A DNA stretch of 64,000 nucleotides from a bacterium (GCA_023228325.1 JALOBK010000001.1:868001-932000); one strand, 5' to 3'; shown: positions 42,497-51,798, counted from the stretch's first letter. Notes: generated from the letters alone by a model not told the origin. Translations and numbers: made by a program.

Positions 42497-43408
42497 ATGA
42501 GTGATATTAAGCTTTTTAAATTGAACAAAGGCATTTTAGACGAACTGGAGTGTGGTGCTTTTACGTTTGAAAGAGCATTGCAAAAATTAATAGAAGACAA
42601 TATGGAGGCTGTCTTTGGAATAAAGTTTTTAAAAAGTGAATATGCCACAGGAAAAGAACATGGGGGGCGTATTGATTCTCTTGGGATAGATGAAAACTAT
42701 TGCCCGGTTATTGTTGAATACAAGCGTTCGATTAATGAAAATGTTATCAATCAAGGGCTTTTTTATCTTGATTGGCTAATGGATCATAAAGCTGAATTTG
42801 AACTTATGGTGATAAAAACGCTTGGCAAGGACTATGGAGACAAGATTGAGTGGTCTATCCCCCGATTGTTGTGCATAGCCGGGGACTTCACTCGGTATGA
42901 CGAGCATGCAGTAAAGCAGATTAATCGGAATATAGAGCTTATCCGGTATAAAAAATATGGCGAGGATATGTTTCTTTTCGAGTTGGTTAATTCTCAGATC
43001 GTAACTGAGTATGTTGATACTAATGATAAAAGCTCAAAGAAGGCGCAGAAGTATAAAACATATGGGGAGTTTTTTGAACAAGCAGATGAAGATTTAAAGA
43101 ATTTATATCAAGCGGTAGCGGATTTTATAAAGAATCTTGGTGATGATGTGCAAGAAAAGGAACTTAAATATTATAAGGCTTTTAAACGAATAAAGAACTT
43201 TGTGTGCTTAGAGGTTAGACCGCAAACAAAATGTTTACTGCTTTATTTGCGGCTTGATCCAGACAAGGTTGACTTTAAAAACGGTTTAACTCGTGATGTG
43301 AGGGATATCGGTCACTATGGAACTGGAGATGTAGAAGTTAAGATATCAGACGTTGATGATTTTGAGCAAACAAAGCATTTGATTATAAAAAGCTATGAAG
43401 CAAGCTAA
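42497..43408 (+). CDS. PD-(D/E)XK nuclease-like (DUF91/NucS-type) with DUF5655-like C-terminus
   Basis: 303 aa. Catalytic pattern GGRIDSLGIDENYCPVIVEY then KR: D60, E74 and K76 form D...ExK. The C-terminal about 120 residues (YQAVADFIKNLGDDVQEKEL, YKAFKRIKNFVCLEVRPQTK) resemble DUF5655. Such proteins are often annotated 'endonuclease NucS-like' or 'predicted transport protein'. The 140-base gap before it holds no gene and only a weak promoter. It leads the HerA-NurA operon by 36 bases. Confidence 0.8.
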   Translation: MSDIKLFKLNKGILDELECGAFTFERALQKLIEDNMEAVFGIKFLKSEYATGKEHGGRIDSLGIDENYCPVIVEYKRSINENVINQGLFYLDWLMDHKAEFELMVIKTLGKDYGDKIEWSIPRLLCIAGDFTRYDEHAVKQINRNIELIRYKKYGEDMFLFELVNSQIVTEYVDTNDKSSKKAQKYKTYGEFFEQADEDLKNLYQAVADFIKNLGDDVQEKELKYYKAFKRIKNFVCLEVRPQTKCLLLYLRLDPDKVDFKNGLTRDVRDIGHYGTGDVEVKISDVDDFEQTKHLIIKSYEAS

Positions 43409-43444
43409 TAAATAATGCTTTGGTCTAGGTGATTAGGAATATTT

Positions 43445-44257
43445 ATGAAAATTGATAAAAGATTAAAATTTATAAGGTATCCGGGAGGAAAACAGCGATT
43501 AATGTCGCAGTTGATTCCACATCTGCCTACGAGGAATGATATCGAGGGCTCGTTTGTTGAGCCTTTCTTAGGTGGTGGAGCTGTGTTTTTTGCAATGTCG
43601 CCTCGGAAGGCAATACTATCTGACATAAATCCGATATTAATAGACTTATACAGAGGATTGAGAAGATATCCCAGAGAAGTATGGAATATCTTTCGTCAAT
43701 TTCCAGCAACAAAAGAAGGATATTATCGAGTTAGAGATACACGTGAAGAAAATGGGTTAGCATTTAGGGCCGCTAGAACATTATATCTAAACAGAACTTG
43801 TTTTAAAGGCATGTGGCGAGAAAATGCAAATGGGCAATTTAATGTAGGTTATGGTGGGCAGGACCGTAGATGGGTCATAAAAGAAGAAACGTTATTGGCT
43901 GTATCAAGGTTTTTAAAAAAGGCAAAATTATTCAAAAGCGATTTTGAAGAAATTATAGAAAATTCTAGTAAAGAAGATTTTTTGTTTTTGGATCCGCCGT
44001 ATAGACCGGGAGAAAAAGAATTAGTACATGATCATTACGTTCATTCCCGATTCACCTTTGAAGAACATGGTAGGCTTGCAAAGGCATTAAGAACAGCGAC
44101 AAAAAGGAAAATAAAATGGGCTATGACAATTTCATCGCATAGAGAAATTTTGGATCTATATAAAGGATTGAAAGTTATTCCGATAAAGAGAGGGACTGGC
44201 AAAATGCCCGGTGCTTTTTCACGTAAATCAGGAGAAGTGTTGATTTGTAATTACTAG
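43445..44257 (+). CDS. D12-class DNA adenine methyltransferase (Dam-like)
   Basis: 270 aa. Motif X/I: IRYPGGKQRL and FVEPFLGGGAVFFA; motif IV LDPPYRPGEK; also RTLYLNRTCFKGMWRENANG typical of Dam. It transfers a methyl group to adenine N6. Its place as first gene of an operon with HerA, NurA and HAD genes suggests self-marking of DNA. Weak AGGAATATTT upstream. Confidence 0.92.
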   Translation: MKIDKRLKFIRYPGGKQRLMSQLIPHLPTRNDIEGSFVEPFLGGGAVFFAMSPRKAILSDINPILIDLYRGLRRYPREVWNIFRQFPATKEGYYRVRDTREENGLAFRAARTLYLNRTCFKGMWRENANGQFNVGYGGQDRRWVIKEETLLAVSRFLKKAKLFKSDFEEIIENSSKEDFLFLDPPYRPGEKELVHDHYVHSRFTFEEHGRLAKALRTATKRKIKWAMTISSHREILDLYKGLKVIPIKRGTGKMPGAFSRKSGEVLICNY

Positions 44258-44267
44258 GAGGATTACT

Positions 44268-46271
44268 ATGAGAAAATTTCTAGATGACGCCGCTAATCAA
44301 AACCATCCACTCAGAATTTTAAAAGAATTTCTGGAAAGGGAAGAAGCCTTTGAGAAGAGCAAGCAGTATGATCATATGCGCTTTGTCGGTTATGTTCTAG
44401 AAATTGGTTATGAAGAAATAACAATTATTACTAGTGATCCCTTTAAGGTTGCGGTTGGTGGTGTACCCAGAAATTCACTATTAATAATGTGTCCATCATC
44501 TTTTGAAAATGAAAATGTTTCCATTCCGCCACATTTTACATTGCTGAGAGTTTTAGATTCTGCATCAACACCTCTTTCGGGTGAAGTGCAACAGACATAT
44601 TTCGAGCTACAAAAAAAATCAATGCCTGAGCTTGATGTTTTCACGCAAAGTGAGTTGCAATGGGGAGCTTTGAAAACAGGTGTTTTGGGTATGTTTTATC
44701 CCAACCCACAAAAAGCAGATGCGGTAGAATTTTCTGGGGACTTGAACAATTTTGTGAGTGCACATAAATATCGCATTTATGCCCCAGATGATAAATTATT
44801 AGACCTTGTTAATAATTCGATGGTCCCAGAACAGAATAGATTTCAAATAGGTAAATTGAGGTTAACAGAATGTAGATTACCATTGCCGAATAAACCACAA
44901 CCCAATGTGGATGTTTTTCTTTCTACCATGGATTTTCTTGGGAGCAGGACCGCAATGTTTGGAAAAACAAGGCTTGGCAAGAGTAATGTTGTTAAATTGA
45001 TAATACAAAGTATTTTAGAAACCACTAAAACAACAAAAAATGCTGGGCAATTGATTTTTGACATTAATGGTGAGTATGCGAATGACAACCCTCAGGATGA
45101 TAACAGATCAATTGCAACTGCTTTTCCGGAAGTTTGTTCGATATATGCTTTAACACCTAAGCCCAGCACTCCATCGCAACCATTGAAGTTAAACTTTTAT
45201 GAGAATCCTAGCCAGTCAAAATTAGTCCTAGCAAGCCTTTTAAGGGATGCTGGCCGTACTTCAGGTTATATCGAGACGTTTAACAGTGTTGAATTACCCG
45301 TCTTGGATGAAGTGCGACAGCTTGTTGCCGGAAGTGAGAAGATACGAGCAACGAGAAAATTGCAAATGTATTGGGCTGTATTAAATAAGGCAGGGTATAC
45401 AGCAGATGAGGCGAGGCTGAGAACTTTAGCTCCAACTGGGAATGCGGTAAGTCAGTTTAATCCGGGACTAACTGTGCAGTTAAGGAATGCCGCATATGGT
45501 AGTGAGAACGTGCAAGTACCTAATCCACCAAGTACTTTAGGTGAATTAGTTAGAGAGTTGTCGATTGTGGCAAGATTCAGGAGGAGCAATAGTTCAAATG
45601 CAGTTTTTCAGACAAGCAGTGGCAATCCACTTTTTGATGCAGATGATATTGCAATTTTAGAATTTCTTGAACCGGCTTCAGGACGAAGTGGTGTTTCATT
45701 AATTCAACCATTTAGAATTTATCACGATCAAAATGCAGGTAATTTCATTACTGAAATCCTTCAATTTTTAGATCAAGGGCGGACGGTAATTTTAGACCTC
45801 GGAAATGCGAACGAATCTGTCATGCAGTATTTTTCGAGGGAATTGTCTGAGGCTGTTTTTAGACATCAGACTACAAAGTTTACCAGTAACAATTTAGGAA
45901 ATCACTTCATTCAATTGTACTTCGAAGAAGCGCATAATCTTTTTAAAGATAATGATAACAGCGATGAGACTCGAATATATCGCAGATTTGCTAAAGAAGG
46001 AGCAAAATACCACATTGGCATGGTTTATTCAACGCAGTCACCTACGACTATTAATTCAGATTTATTAGCCCAAACCGAAAATTTCTTTGTAGCTCATCTT
46101 GCTTCTCAGGATGATGTGAATAGATTAGCCAAGGTTAATGTGGCATATGAAAGTATGAAAAATGATATTTTGCATGCAAAGACACAAGGTTATATTCGCA
46201 TGTTAACAAGATCTCATAGATTTGTTGTTTCGATGCAAGCGTTGAGGTTTACACCACCACAGAGAGGTTGA
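44268..46271 (+). CDS. HerA-like ATPase/translocase
   Basis: 667 aa, RBS AGGAGG. N-terminal HAS-barrel-like part (VGYVLEIGYEEITIITSDPF), Walker A FGKTRLGKSN (about 231-240), DINGEY box (about 263), Walker B YFEEAHNLFKDN (about 548) and sensor STQSPTTINSDLL. HerA/FtsK-type hexamers pump DNA and act with NurA. The gap to the NurA-like gene is 1 base. Confidence 0.92.
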   Translation: MRKFLDDAANQNHPLRILKEFLEREEAFEKSKQYDHMRFVGYVLEIGYEEITIITSDPFKVAVGGVPRNSLLIMCPSSFENENVSIPPHFTLLRVLDSASTPLSGEVQQTYFELQKKSMPELDVFTQSELQWGALKTGVLGMFYPNPQKADAVEFSGDLNNFVSAHKYRIYAPDDKLLDLVNNSMVPEQNRFQIGKLRLTECRLPLPNKPQPNVDVFLSTMDFLGSRTAMFGKTRLGKSNVVKLIIQSILETTKTTKNAGQLIFDINGEYANDNPQDDNRSIATAFPEVCSIYALTPKPSTPSQPLKLNFYENPSQSKLVLASLLRDAGRTSGYIETFNSVELPVLDEVRQLVAGSEKIRATRKLQMYWAVLNKAGYTADEARLRTLAPTGNAVSQFNPGLTVQLRNAAYGSENVQVPNPPSTLGELVRELSIVARFRRSNSSNAVFQTSSGNPLFDADDIAILEFLEPASGRSGVSLIQPFRIYHDQNAGNFITEILQFLDQGRTVILDLGNANESVMQYFSRELSEAVFRHQTTKFTSNNLGNHFIQLYFEEAHNLFKDNDNSDETRIYRRFAKEGAKYHIGMVYSTQSPTTINSDLLAQTENFFVAHLASQDDVNRLAKVNVAYESMKNDILHAKTQGYIRMLTRSHRFVVSMQALRFTPPQRG

Positions 46272-46272
46272 T

Positions 46273-47604
46273 ATGCCATATCAAGGAGGAAATAGATTGC
46301 CAGCGGAAAGAGCTAGTAAACTAGGTCACCTCGAGGTGATAAAGAGTCCGTTAGTTTGCAAGCTGTGCAAAAATTTTGAAGATCCCAATAGTTGCACTCC
46401 AACACCGCCGAATGTCTCATGGCAGGCGCTACCGACTTCAGGGAAAGAACGCAGGATTATTTTTTCTACAGACGGATCTTTGCAGACTATTGAAAATCCA
46501 CAACCACCATATAAAGCGATTGCTTTTATAAAAACAGCGTTGCTTAAGTTGGATCAATATTCAATTGCAAAGCTGGATAAAGAAACTCCCAATCCATTTG
46601 CTATAAGGGACCTTATGAAGGATTCTGCTCTCTTTCATGCAACGGCTTTTCCATTAAGACATGTTAGCATTCCTGGGAAGACGATATATCATGCTGTAAG
46701 GGAAATAATATTTGAGTCGGTAAAAGATAAGGGGCTTAATGATGCTCTTAACGGGGCGATGATGGAGACTTTAAAGTGGTTAGTATATGAGAAGTGGAAT
46801 CCAACACCTAAAACGAAATTGGAAGAGTTTGGATGTCCACATTGTAATCAAAATGTAGCAACGTTGCCTTTTGATCAAGAAAAAGGGGATTGTCCGGGAT
46901 GTGGTAAAGAAATATTTATCACTGACATGTTTGGGCTCCACTTAAATATGCAGGATGATTTTGCGCCCAATCAGTTAGCATCAGATTATATGTCAGTAAG
47001 TGAGACACTTATGATTTTAACGCCAATTAGGCATTTTTGGGAAACAAACAAAGAAGTTTTAAATAATTGTCTTATGGTTAAAGACGGTCCATTATCTTTA
47101 AGGGCGACTCTATCAAAACTGGCGGCACCTATAAGACGGTTTTTTAAGCACGCAAAGGAGAATGGAGTGTATGTGGCTATGATTGGACAAGAAAAATCTG
47201 GCATGTTTTTTGACCATTTACAATTAATTGGGAAGCATGCTCCGGTCGGGTCTATATTCATACCAAACAATGATTATATAAGAGGTGAAATCCAACACTC
47301 AAATTCCGTAGGACTATATGGACAAGATACAAATTATGGCGCAAAACTCTTTATTAAGTATAACGATTATCACAAGATGGTAATTAACATACCCACAGGG
47401 GAACGGGGAGAATTTGTTCAAAGTCCATCGTTGAGTCATTTAATTGGGTTGGAAAGTATTGTTGCAACACTTCCTAAAATATTGAGCAATCGTTTTGAAG
47501 GTGCGCTTTTACCTATTGAATTGGCAAATGGGGTGGCATCATTGTCAACATATCCTTCTGCAAAAGCGTTGGAATTATTTTCTGTTGCGGTTGGAAAGGA
47601 GTAG
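46273..47604 (+). CDS. NurA-like nuclease with zinc ribbon insertion
   Basis: 443 aa. First metal site IIFSTDGSLQTI (D67), the second LMVKDGPLSLRATL (about 275), and a later NIPTGERGEF/IELANGVASLS region fit NurA (5'-3' nuclease, RNase H-like). A four-cysteine zinc ribbon, CPHCNQN...CPGCGKE (about 192-213), and N-terminal CKLCKNFEDPNSC are not typical of archaeal NurA. Next to HerA, it should form the HerA-NurA DNA-degrading complex. Confidence 0.8.
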   Translation: MPYQGGNRLPAERASKLGHLEVIKSPLVCKLCKNFEDPNSCTPTPPNVSWQALPTSGKERRIIFSTDGSLQTIENPQPPYKAIAFIKTALLKLDQYSIAKLDKETPNPFAIRDLMKDSALFHATAFPLRHVSIPGKTIYHAVREIIFESVKDKGLNDALNGAMMETLKWLVYEKWNPTPKTKLEEFGCPHCNQNVATLPFDQEKGDCPGCGKEIFITDMFGLHLNMQDDFAPNQLASDYMSVSETLMILTPIRHFWETNKEVLNNCLMVKDGPLSLRATLSKLAAPIRRFFKHAKENGVYVAMIGQEKSGMFFDHLQLIGKHAPVGSIFIPNNDYIRGEIQHSNSVGLYGQDTNYGAKLFIKYNDYHKMVINIPTGERGEFVQSPSLSHLIGLESIVATLPKILSNRFEGALLPIELANGVASLSTYPSAKALELFSVAVGKE

Positions 47605-47613
47605 GCTGGAATT

Positions 47614-48726
47614 ATGGCAAATTATCATCAACGCTTTACTTTTGATAGTTTCATTAAGGCGATAGATTCAGATCTGTTGGCGCAGTATTTTTCTGCACAA
47701 CGAATAGCCGTTCCTGATGGTGTCTCAATCAACGATCCGGAAGTAGTCCGAAAATTGATAGCCAGTTGCGATCAAGGGAAACGATTGATTATCAATGAAG
47801 AATTACGCCGAACTAATGATCTTGCTGTTAGGCAGATGGAACGAGTGATGGAGGTCATTAGCGAATATGAAATAAAATATGTAGAGGATGAAAAACCAAT
47901 AACTACATGTTTGCGAACATACTTTTGCAAAGATAGAGACGTCTTCGACAAACTTTATGATTATTATTTATATGACATCTATTCTGAAAGATTGTATTAC
48001 TACCGGTTTGATAAAGAACAGTATAAATTTTCAGAGAAAAATTTGGATGCTAAGGTCGATAAATTTCAGTCAGAAATGGCAGAACATTTTAAAAAGGATG
48101 GAAAAGGCGATGATTGTGTTATTCGTCGAGGCAAGGATGGAGATGAGCATTTCTTTATTATAATGAGGGGCAATGGAATAAAAACTGATTACGAATTTTC
48201 GGAAAAGAAAGTTAGAATGTTAACTTTTCATCAGGCGAAACAGGAGTTAGTTATTTTTAATCCCAAAACAGGAACAATAAGTGTAACATCAGGCATTAGA
48301 AAGATGGGAGATAAGAAGAAGTATGTGGAATCATTCGGTGTGAATATTCTGGGGCTTTCGGAAGTGCCCGAGCTGACGTTTCAAGAAGAACTTGTTAAGA
48401 CTGATCCGTTAAAAGACGAAAGTTTTTATCAACCGACAAAAGATATTGAGAAAATAACCGTAAGACAGGCAGTTTTGTTGAGAAAGGGAAAGGTATTTAC
48501 AACTATCACTGTTAAATCTAACGATGTATTGGAGTCTTTTAATCAAATGCATCTCAAACTTGAGTATTACGATATAAAATCTATGGCTCTTAGGTTTAAA
48601 CTTTACAATGTAGCTAAGGAAATTCCTGTTGAAATTATCCCACCCGAACATACTGAGATAAAGCATCGAGAAGGAGATGAGATAATTAAGAAGTATTTAA
48701 AAGAAAAAGGTGTATTGCTTGTTTAA
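47614..48726 (+). CDS. Unrecognised operon protein X
   Basis: 370 aa, RBS AAAGGAG. Helical N-terminal third (about 1-150) and beta-rich middle (VIRRGKDGDEHFFIIMRGNG, VRMLTFHQAKQELVIFNPKT), with an acidic-basic end. No catalytic motif recognised. Spacing of 9 bases to NurA and overlap with the next gene make it an obligate part of the operon. A possible sensor or specificity subunit. Confidence 0.78.
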   Translation: MANYHQRFTFDSFIKAIDSDLLAQYFSAQRIAVPDGVSINDPEVVRKLIASCDQGKRLIINEELRRTNDLAVRQMERVMEVISEYEIKYVEDEKPITTCLRTYFCKDRDVFDKLYDYYLYDIYSERLYYYRFDKEQYKFSEKNLDAKVDKFQSEMAEHFKKDGKGDDCVIRRGKDGDEHFFIIMRGNGIKTDYEFSEKKVRMLTFHQAKQELVIFNPKTGTISVTSGIRKMGDKKKYVESFGVNILGLSEVPELTFQEELVKTDPLKDESFYQPTKDIEKITVRQAVLLRKGKVFTTITVKSNDVLESFNQMHLKLEYYDIKSMALRFKLYNVAKEIPVEIIPPEHTEIKHREGDEIIKKYLKEKGVLLV

Positions 48727-49756
48727 TGCTTTGATGATACATATCCTAAAGCGGTTAGAAGCATTCCCGGATGCCACATTTAGGGGAAGCGAACTTGTTG
48801 GTATCTCGAAAAGATTGTTTGATCAAATGGTGAAAGATACAATGATTGAATTTAGCCATCGTGATAAAGACGGTGATTCCTATATTTCTGATCGGCTTGG
48901 TGATAGTGGTATCCAGAGAAATCTTAGAATACGTGGCAGGAAAATAACAGCATTTTCGGGAGACCCAGAAGTTGATACAATTGTCTTAGAAGAAGAGGAA
49001 ATTCTATATTATCGGTTTAATACAAATAAGCTAATTTCACAAATACGGTCTCAAAATAAGCTCGAAGAAACGGTGGATAGTCTTAGTGAGCGTTTATTTT
49101 TTATTGGCAGTTTGCAGATGGCTGATGAGCGTGCGAGCCTGTATTTAGCTCTATTTGAGAATTCGCATGACTATGCTGATAGTTTAAAAGCATTGACTAT
49201 TAGTGGTGGTCGATATGATAGATATGTTGTGATTAGCCCATTTGCAAAGGTTTCCTGTCAAAAAACTAGAAATATACTAAACGGTATTAAAATAAGCCAG
49301 TTTACTTTTGAGGAAGCCTTTGAGAAAGAGTATGTTTTAAGATCTGGATTGGTTTTTAGCGAGACAAAAGCTACTCTTCCAAAGACTTTATATTTGACAG
49401 GTAAGATTGAGAAAGAGAAGCATATTGTTTCGGTTGATAAAAAGGAAGGTGGTTTGACTGAGGCTAACTTCAAGCTCTTGCTTGAATTAGTGGTAGCTCT
49501 AAAAACAACCGAGGATGGTTGGATTTATACAGGTGAAGGCGACTGGCAATCAATAGACCGATTAAAAGGAGATTTTCAGCGAGTATATCCCGGATATGAG
49601 TTCAAGAAATTTATAATCAATGGACGGAAGAAATATCGGCTAGTTTTACCTGCAGACGCAGTGACTTATGACAGAGCGATGCTTAAAAAAATAAAAGATG
49701 GTACTTCGATTCCTGATCTTGTGAACAAATTGCCGATAATACGTAAACGAAGATGA
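48710..49756 (+). CDS. Unrecognised operon protein Y
   Basis: 348 aa from GTG 48710 (overlap of 17 bases with X) or 340 aa from ATG 48734; neither start has a strong ribosome site, suggesting translational coupling. Contains SGGRYDRYVVISPFAKVSCQ in the middle and a C-terminal wHTH-like VVALKTTEDGWIYTGEGDWQ, RLKGDFQRVYPGYEFKKFII. No family recognised; DNA binding is only a guess. Confidence 0.75.
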   Translation: MYCLFNALMIHILKRLEAFPDATFRGSELVGISKRLFDQMVKDTMIEFSHRDKDGDSYISDRLGDSGIQRNLRIRGRKITAFSGDPEVDTIVLEEEEILYYRFNTNKLISQIRSQNKLEETVDSLSERLFFIGSLQMADERASLYLALFENSHDYADSLKALTISGGRYDRYVVISPFAKVSCQKTRNILNGIKISQFTFEEAFEKEYVLRSGLVFSETKATLPKTLYLTGKIEKEKHIVSVDKKEGGLTEANFKLLLELVVALKTTEDGWIYTGEGDWQSIDRLKGDFQRVYPGYEFKKFIINGRKKYRLVLPADAVTYDRAMLKKIKDGTSIPDLVNKLPIIRKRR

Positions 49757-49778
49757 AATTGTCGAGGAGTAGGATTGT

Positions 49779-50654
49779 ATGGGAAAGTATAGGCATAATG
49801 TTATAGCATTGGTTTATGATTTTGATGGGACTCTGACTCCTCAACCGATGCAAGAATATACGATTTTTCCTGATCTGGGAATAAAAGACGGTAAAAAATT
49901 CTGGAAGGAAGTTAGCGATGAGGCTAAGAATACTCAGGGTGAAGGGATTGTAACTTACATGCGTCTCATGATCGAAAAATCAAAGGCACAGAAATATCCA
50001 GTCACAAAAGCAAAATTAAAGAAACTAGCAACCCAAATAGAATATTTTGCAGGAGTTGAAAAGTATTTCCAGCGCATAAATAAATATGTTAAAGACAAGT
50101 TTGATCGTGATGTTGAGTTGAGGCATTATATTATATCAGCTGGATTGAAAGAGATCATAGAAGGCACAAAAATAGCAAAATACTTTCATAGGATTTTTGC
50201 TTCAGAGTATTACTACGATGAATATGGTGCGGCTACTTTTCCAAATGTTATAGTTAATGATACCCTTAAAACTCAATTTATTTTCAGAATAAATAAAGGA
50301 TTAGAAGAAATGCATACGAATATAAATATGCATATGCCGAATTCTTTAAGAGCAATACCTTTCCAAAATATTTTATACATGGGTGATGGTCTTACAGATG
50401 TTCCTTGCATGACTGTAATAAGAAAAAATGGAGGGTTTGCAATAGCGGTGTTTAAAAAGCGAGATAAAAAAGGCAAGAAAGTATGTGAGAGTTTATTGAA
50501 AGCTGAGCGTGTAGATTTTATAGCGTCGGCAGACTATTCAAAGGATTCAGAATTGGATAAACATATTAAACTGTTATTAAATAATATTCTTGAGGGGATA
50601 CGTTATGGAAAGGCGTCTTTTAACCAAGCTCAAAAATATTTAAAAAGCAATTAG
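49779..50654 (+). CDS. HAD-family phosphatase (PSP-like)
   Basis: 291 aa. Motif I YDFDGTLTP (about 13-21) with the two nucleophilic Asp, motif II IISAG (about 117), motif IV YMGDGLTDVPC (about 203). Phosphoserine-phosphatase-like C1 cap. HAD enzymes dephosphorylate small molecules or proteins; with a nuclease-ATPase operon it could remove a nucleotide signal or act on damaged ends. Substrate unknown. Confidence 0.85.
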   Translation: MGKYRHNVIALVYDFDGTLTPQPMQEYTIFPDLGIKDGKKFWKEVSDEAKNTQGEGIVTYMRLMIEKSKAQKYPVTKAKLKKLATQIEYFAGVEKYFQRINKYVKDKFDRDVELRHYIISAGLKEIIEGTKIAKYFHRIFASEYYYDEYGAATFPNVIVNDTLKTQFIFRINKGLEEMHTNINMHMPNSLRAIPFQNILYMGDGLTDVPCMTVIRKNGGFAIAVFKKRDKKGKKVCESLLKAERVDFIASADYSKDSELDKHIKLLLNNILEGIRYGKASFNQAQKYLKSN

Positions 50655-50663
50655 GGGGACAAA

Positions 50664-50870
50664 ATGAGACACAGAACAATGACACAATTGAATGCAAGTT
50701 ATTATGCAGGGAAGCATTCACAGCTGCCAAATAGTGGCAATTATTCAACGACAATTGAATCTGGCATATATAACGTGGGAAGGAGCGCCAAGACAGGTAA
50801 GCTGACTACAGTAAAAGGAACTGATGGTCATGTAAGTGTAGGGACTGTTAAAGGGAGAAAAAAGAAATAA
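50664..50870 (+). CDS. Small basic operon protein
   Basis: 68 aa, RBS TAGGGGG. Ser/Thr/Gly/Lys rich and ending TVKGRKKK, without known family. Last gene of the cargo operon, 9 bases after the HAD gene, followed by a terminator. Confidence 0.62.
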   Translation: MRHRTMTQLNASYYAGKHSQLPNSGNYSTTIESGIYNVGRSAKTGKLTTVKGTDGHVSVGTVKGRKKK

Positions 50871-50887
50871 TATCAAGTGATAGCAAT

Positions 50888-50941
50888 GGCAGGGATGATT
50901 AGCTCAAACTAACCAGAATCCCGACATCCCGGCGTTTTTTC
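50888..50941 (+). terminator. Terminator of the cargo operon
   Basis: GGGATG (50892-50897) pairs with CATCCC (50925-50930) with flanking GC/GC, followed by GTTTTTT. Its loop of about 27 bases is long, so efficiency is uncertain. It marks the last feature of the element; the right attachment site should follow within about 190 bases. Confidence 0.6.
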
Positions 50942-51006
50942 ATTTTCACAAGTAGCGGTATTGATTGGGGTTGCATTGTTCGACTTAGGTCGCCACCAGC
51001 CCGCCA

Positions 51007-51047
51007 GTCCCGCCTTTGGCGGGACAGAGTTCCGCAGCAGGCGGAAC
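51007..51047. repeat. Paired GC palindromes in right-flank intergenic region
   Basis: GTCCCGCC/GGCGGGAC (51007-51025) and GTTCCGC/GCGGAAC (51029-51047), two adjacent hairpins. A related GCCATTCCGCC/GGCGGAATGGC palindrome is at 57773-57797, so they look like a host-dispersed TCCGCC repeat. Intergenic 50942-51135 otherwise holds an inverted CAGGGTTC/GAACCCTG pair (51086, 51119) and no gene. Confidence 0.65.
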
Positions 51048-51135
51048 GGTCTAATCTCTATTGTTCTATTTTCAGTATTTATCCCCAGGGTTCGTTTCGA
51101 AGCAAAGAGTAGAACAGTTGAACCCTGAAGGGCGG

Positions 51136-51798
51136 TCAAACAGCTTCCCACACAGGTTTGCCGAGGAATGCGGATAATTTAGCGGTATCTTCCTTGAGGC
51201 GTTTCAGGTTGCCGTGGTCTACAACGTTTATACGCGAGCCGTCTTTAAGCACAATATTTAATTCATAACTGTAATATGAACTTTTATCGCTCCGGCAGTA
51301 TTCGGAAATTATCTGGAATGCGTGAATATCTTCGAGGCTTGCAAACCATTTTTTCGGCTCGGAATCAAAGAACTTCATAGGGTCTTTTCTGCCTTTCCAG
51401 AAATACCCTGTCTGCCTGTCGAAAACTATCGGGGCGGTGCCGAAATACAGCATAGTAGCGCCTACCGCCGCAAAAATAAGGCCGATAACAAGCGGCAATA
51501 TAGTCTCTACCCCAAAGGGAAAAGACCTCTTTATAATAAAACCAGCGGTAAACCCTATAAATACTCCCATTCCTATAAGAAAAAAAAGCGCATAGAAAAT
51601 TTTTGCGCCTACAGACGCCCTGAATTCATACCTGAAGGGTTCAACTTCCACCAATTTATGCGTGCAGAAATTTGCCCCGCCGCCTTTTAAGGGAGTCCAT
51701 TCGGTTTTCTCGGCCAGAGGGTCTTTGAATATAAGCGGGTTTACCGGATTTTGCGTCCTGAACTGGGAGCGAAGCGTATCAATAAGCTTTTTAAGCAT
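51136..51798 (-). CDS. Hypothetical membrane protein
   Basis: 220 aa, two membrane spans (about 77-95 IFYALFFLIGMGVFIGFTAG and 105-125 ILPLVIGLIFAAVGATMLYF) separating soluble ends. The C-terminal half (FYWKGRK to WFASLEDIHAFQIISEYC) resembles a small membrane-associated domain without known role. First host gene after the element, in operon with the next gene. Confidence 0.72.
   Translation of the reverse strand: MLKKLIDTLRSQFRTQNPVNPLIFKDPLAEKTEWTPLKGGGANFCTHKLVEVEPFRYEFRASVGAKIFYALFFLIGMGVFIGFTAGFIIKRSFPFGVETILPLVIGLIFAAVGATMLYFGTAPIVFDRQTGYFWKGRKDPMKFFDSEPKKWFASLEDIHAFQIISEYCRSDKSSYYSYELNIVLKDGSRINVVDHGNLKRLKEDTAKLSAFLGKPVWEAV

Larger units (their letters stand above)
4673..51000. mobile_element. 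Integrated lambda-like siphovirus prophage with serine recombinase and defence cargo
   Basis: Phage genes run without a host gene between tRNA-Ser(GGA) and the host hypothetical gene at 51136. They comprise recombinase, sigma factor, replication genes, terminase, full head and tail sets, a holin-like gene, then cargo. The order terminase, gpW, portal, protease, decoration, capsid, tail tube, G/GT, tape measure, M, L, K, I-J follows lambda. The ends are approximate. The left end is close to the tRNA 3' end. The right end is between the last cargo terminator (50941) and the host gene stop. No long direct repeat marks the attachment sites, as expected for large serine recombinases, which use short cores. 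Confidence 0.9.

Noticed and set aside
4643..51093. 10-base match CCCAGGGTTC between the tRNA T-arm (4643-4652) and 51084-51093 as attL/attR core
   Set aside because: The right copy is not followed by the rest of a tRNA 3' end, so the uninterrupted host site would have a broken tRNA; GGGTTC is a common T-arm sequence. Could be chance; not used to fix the ends.
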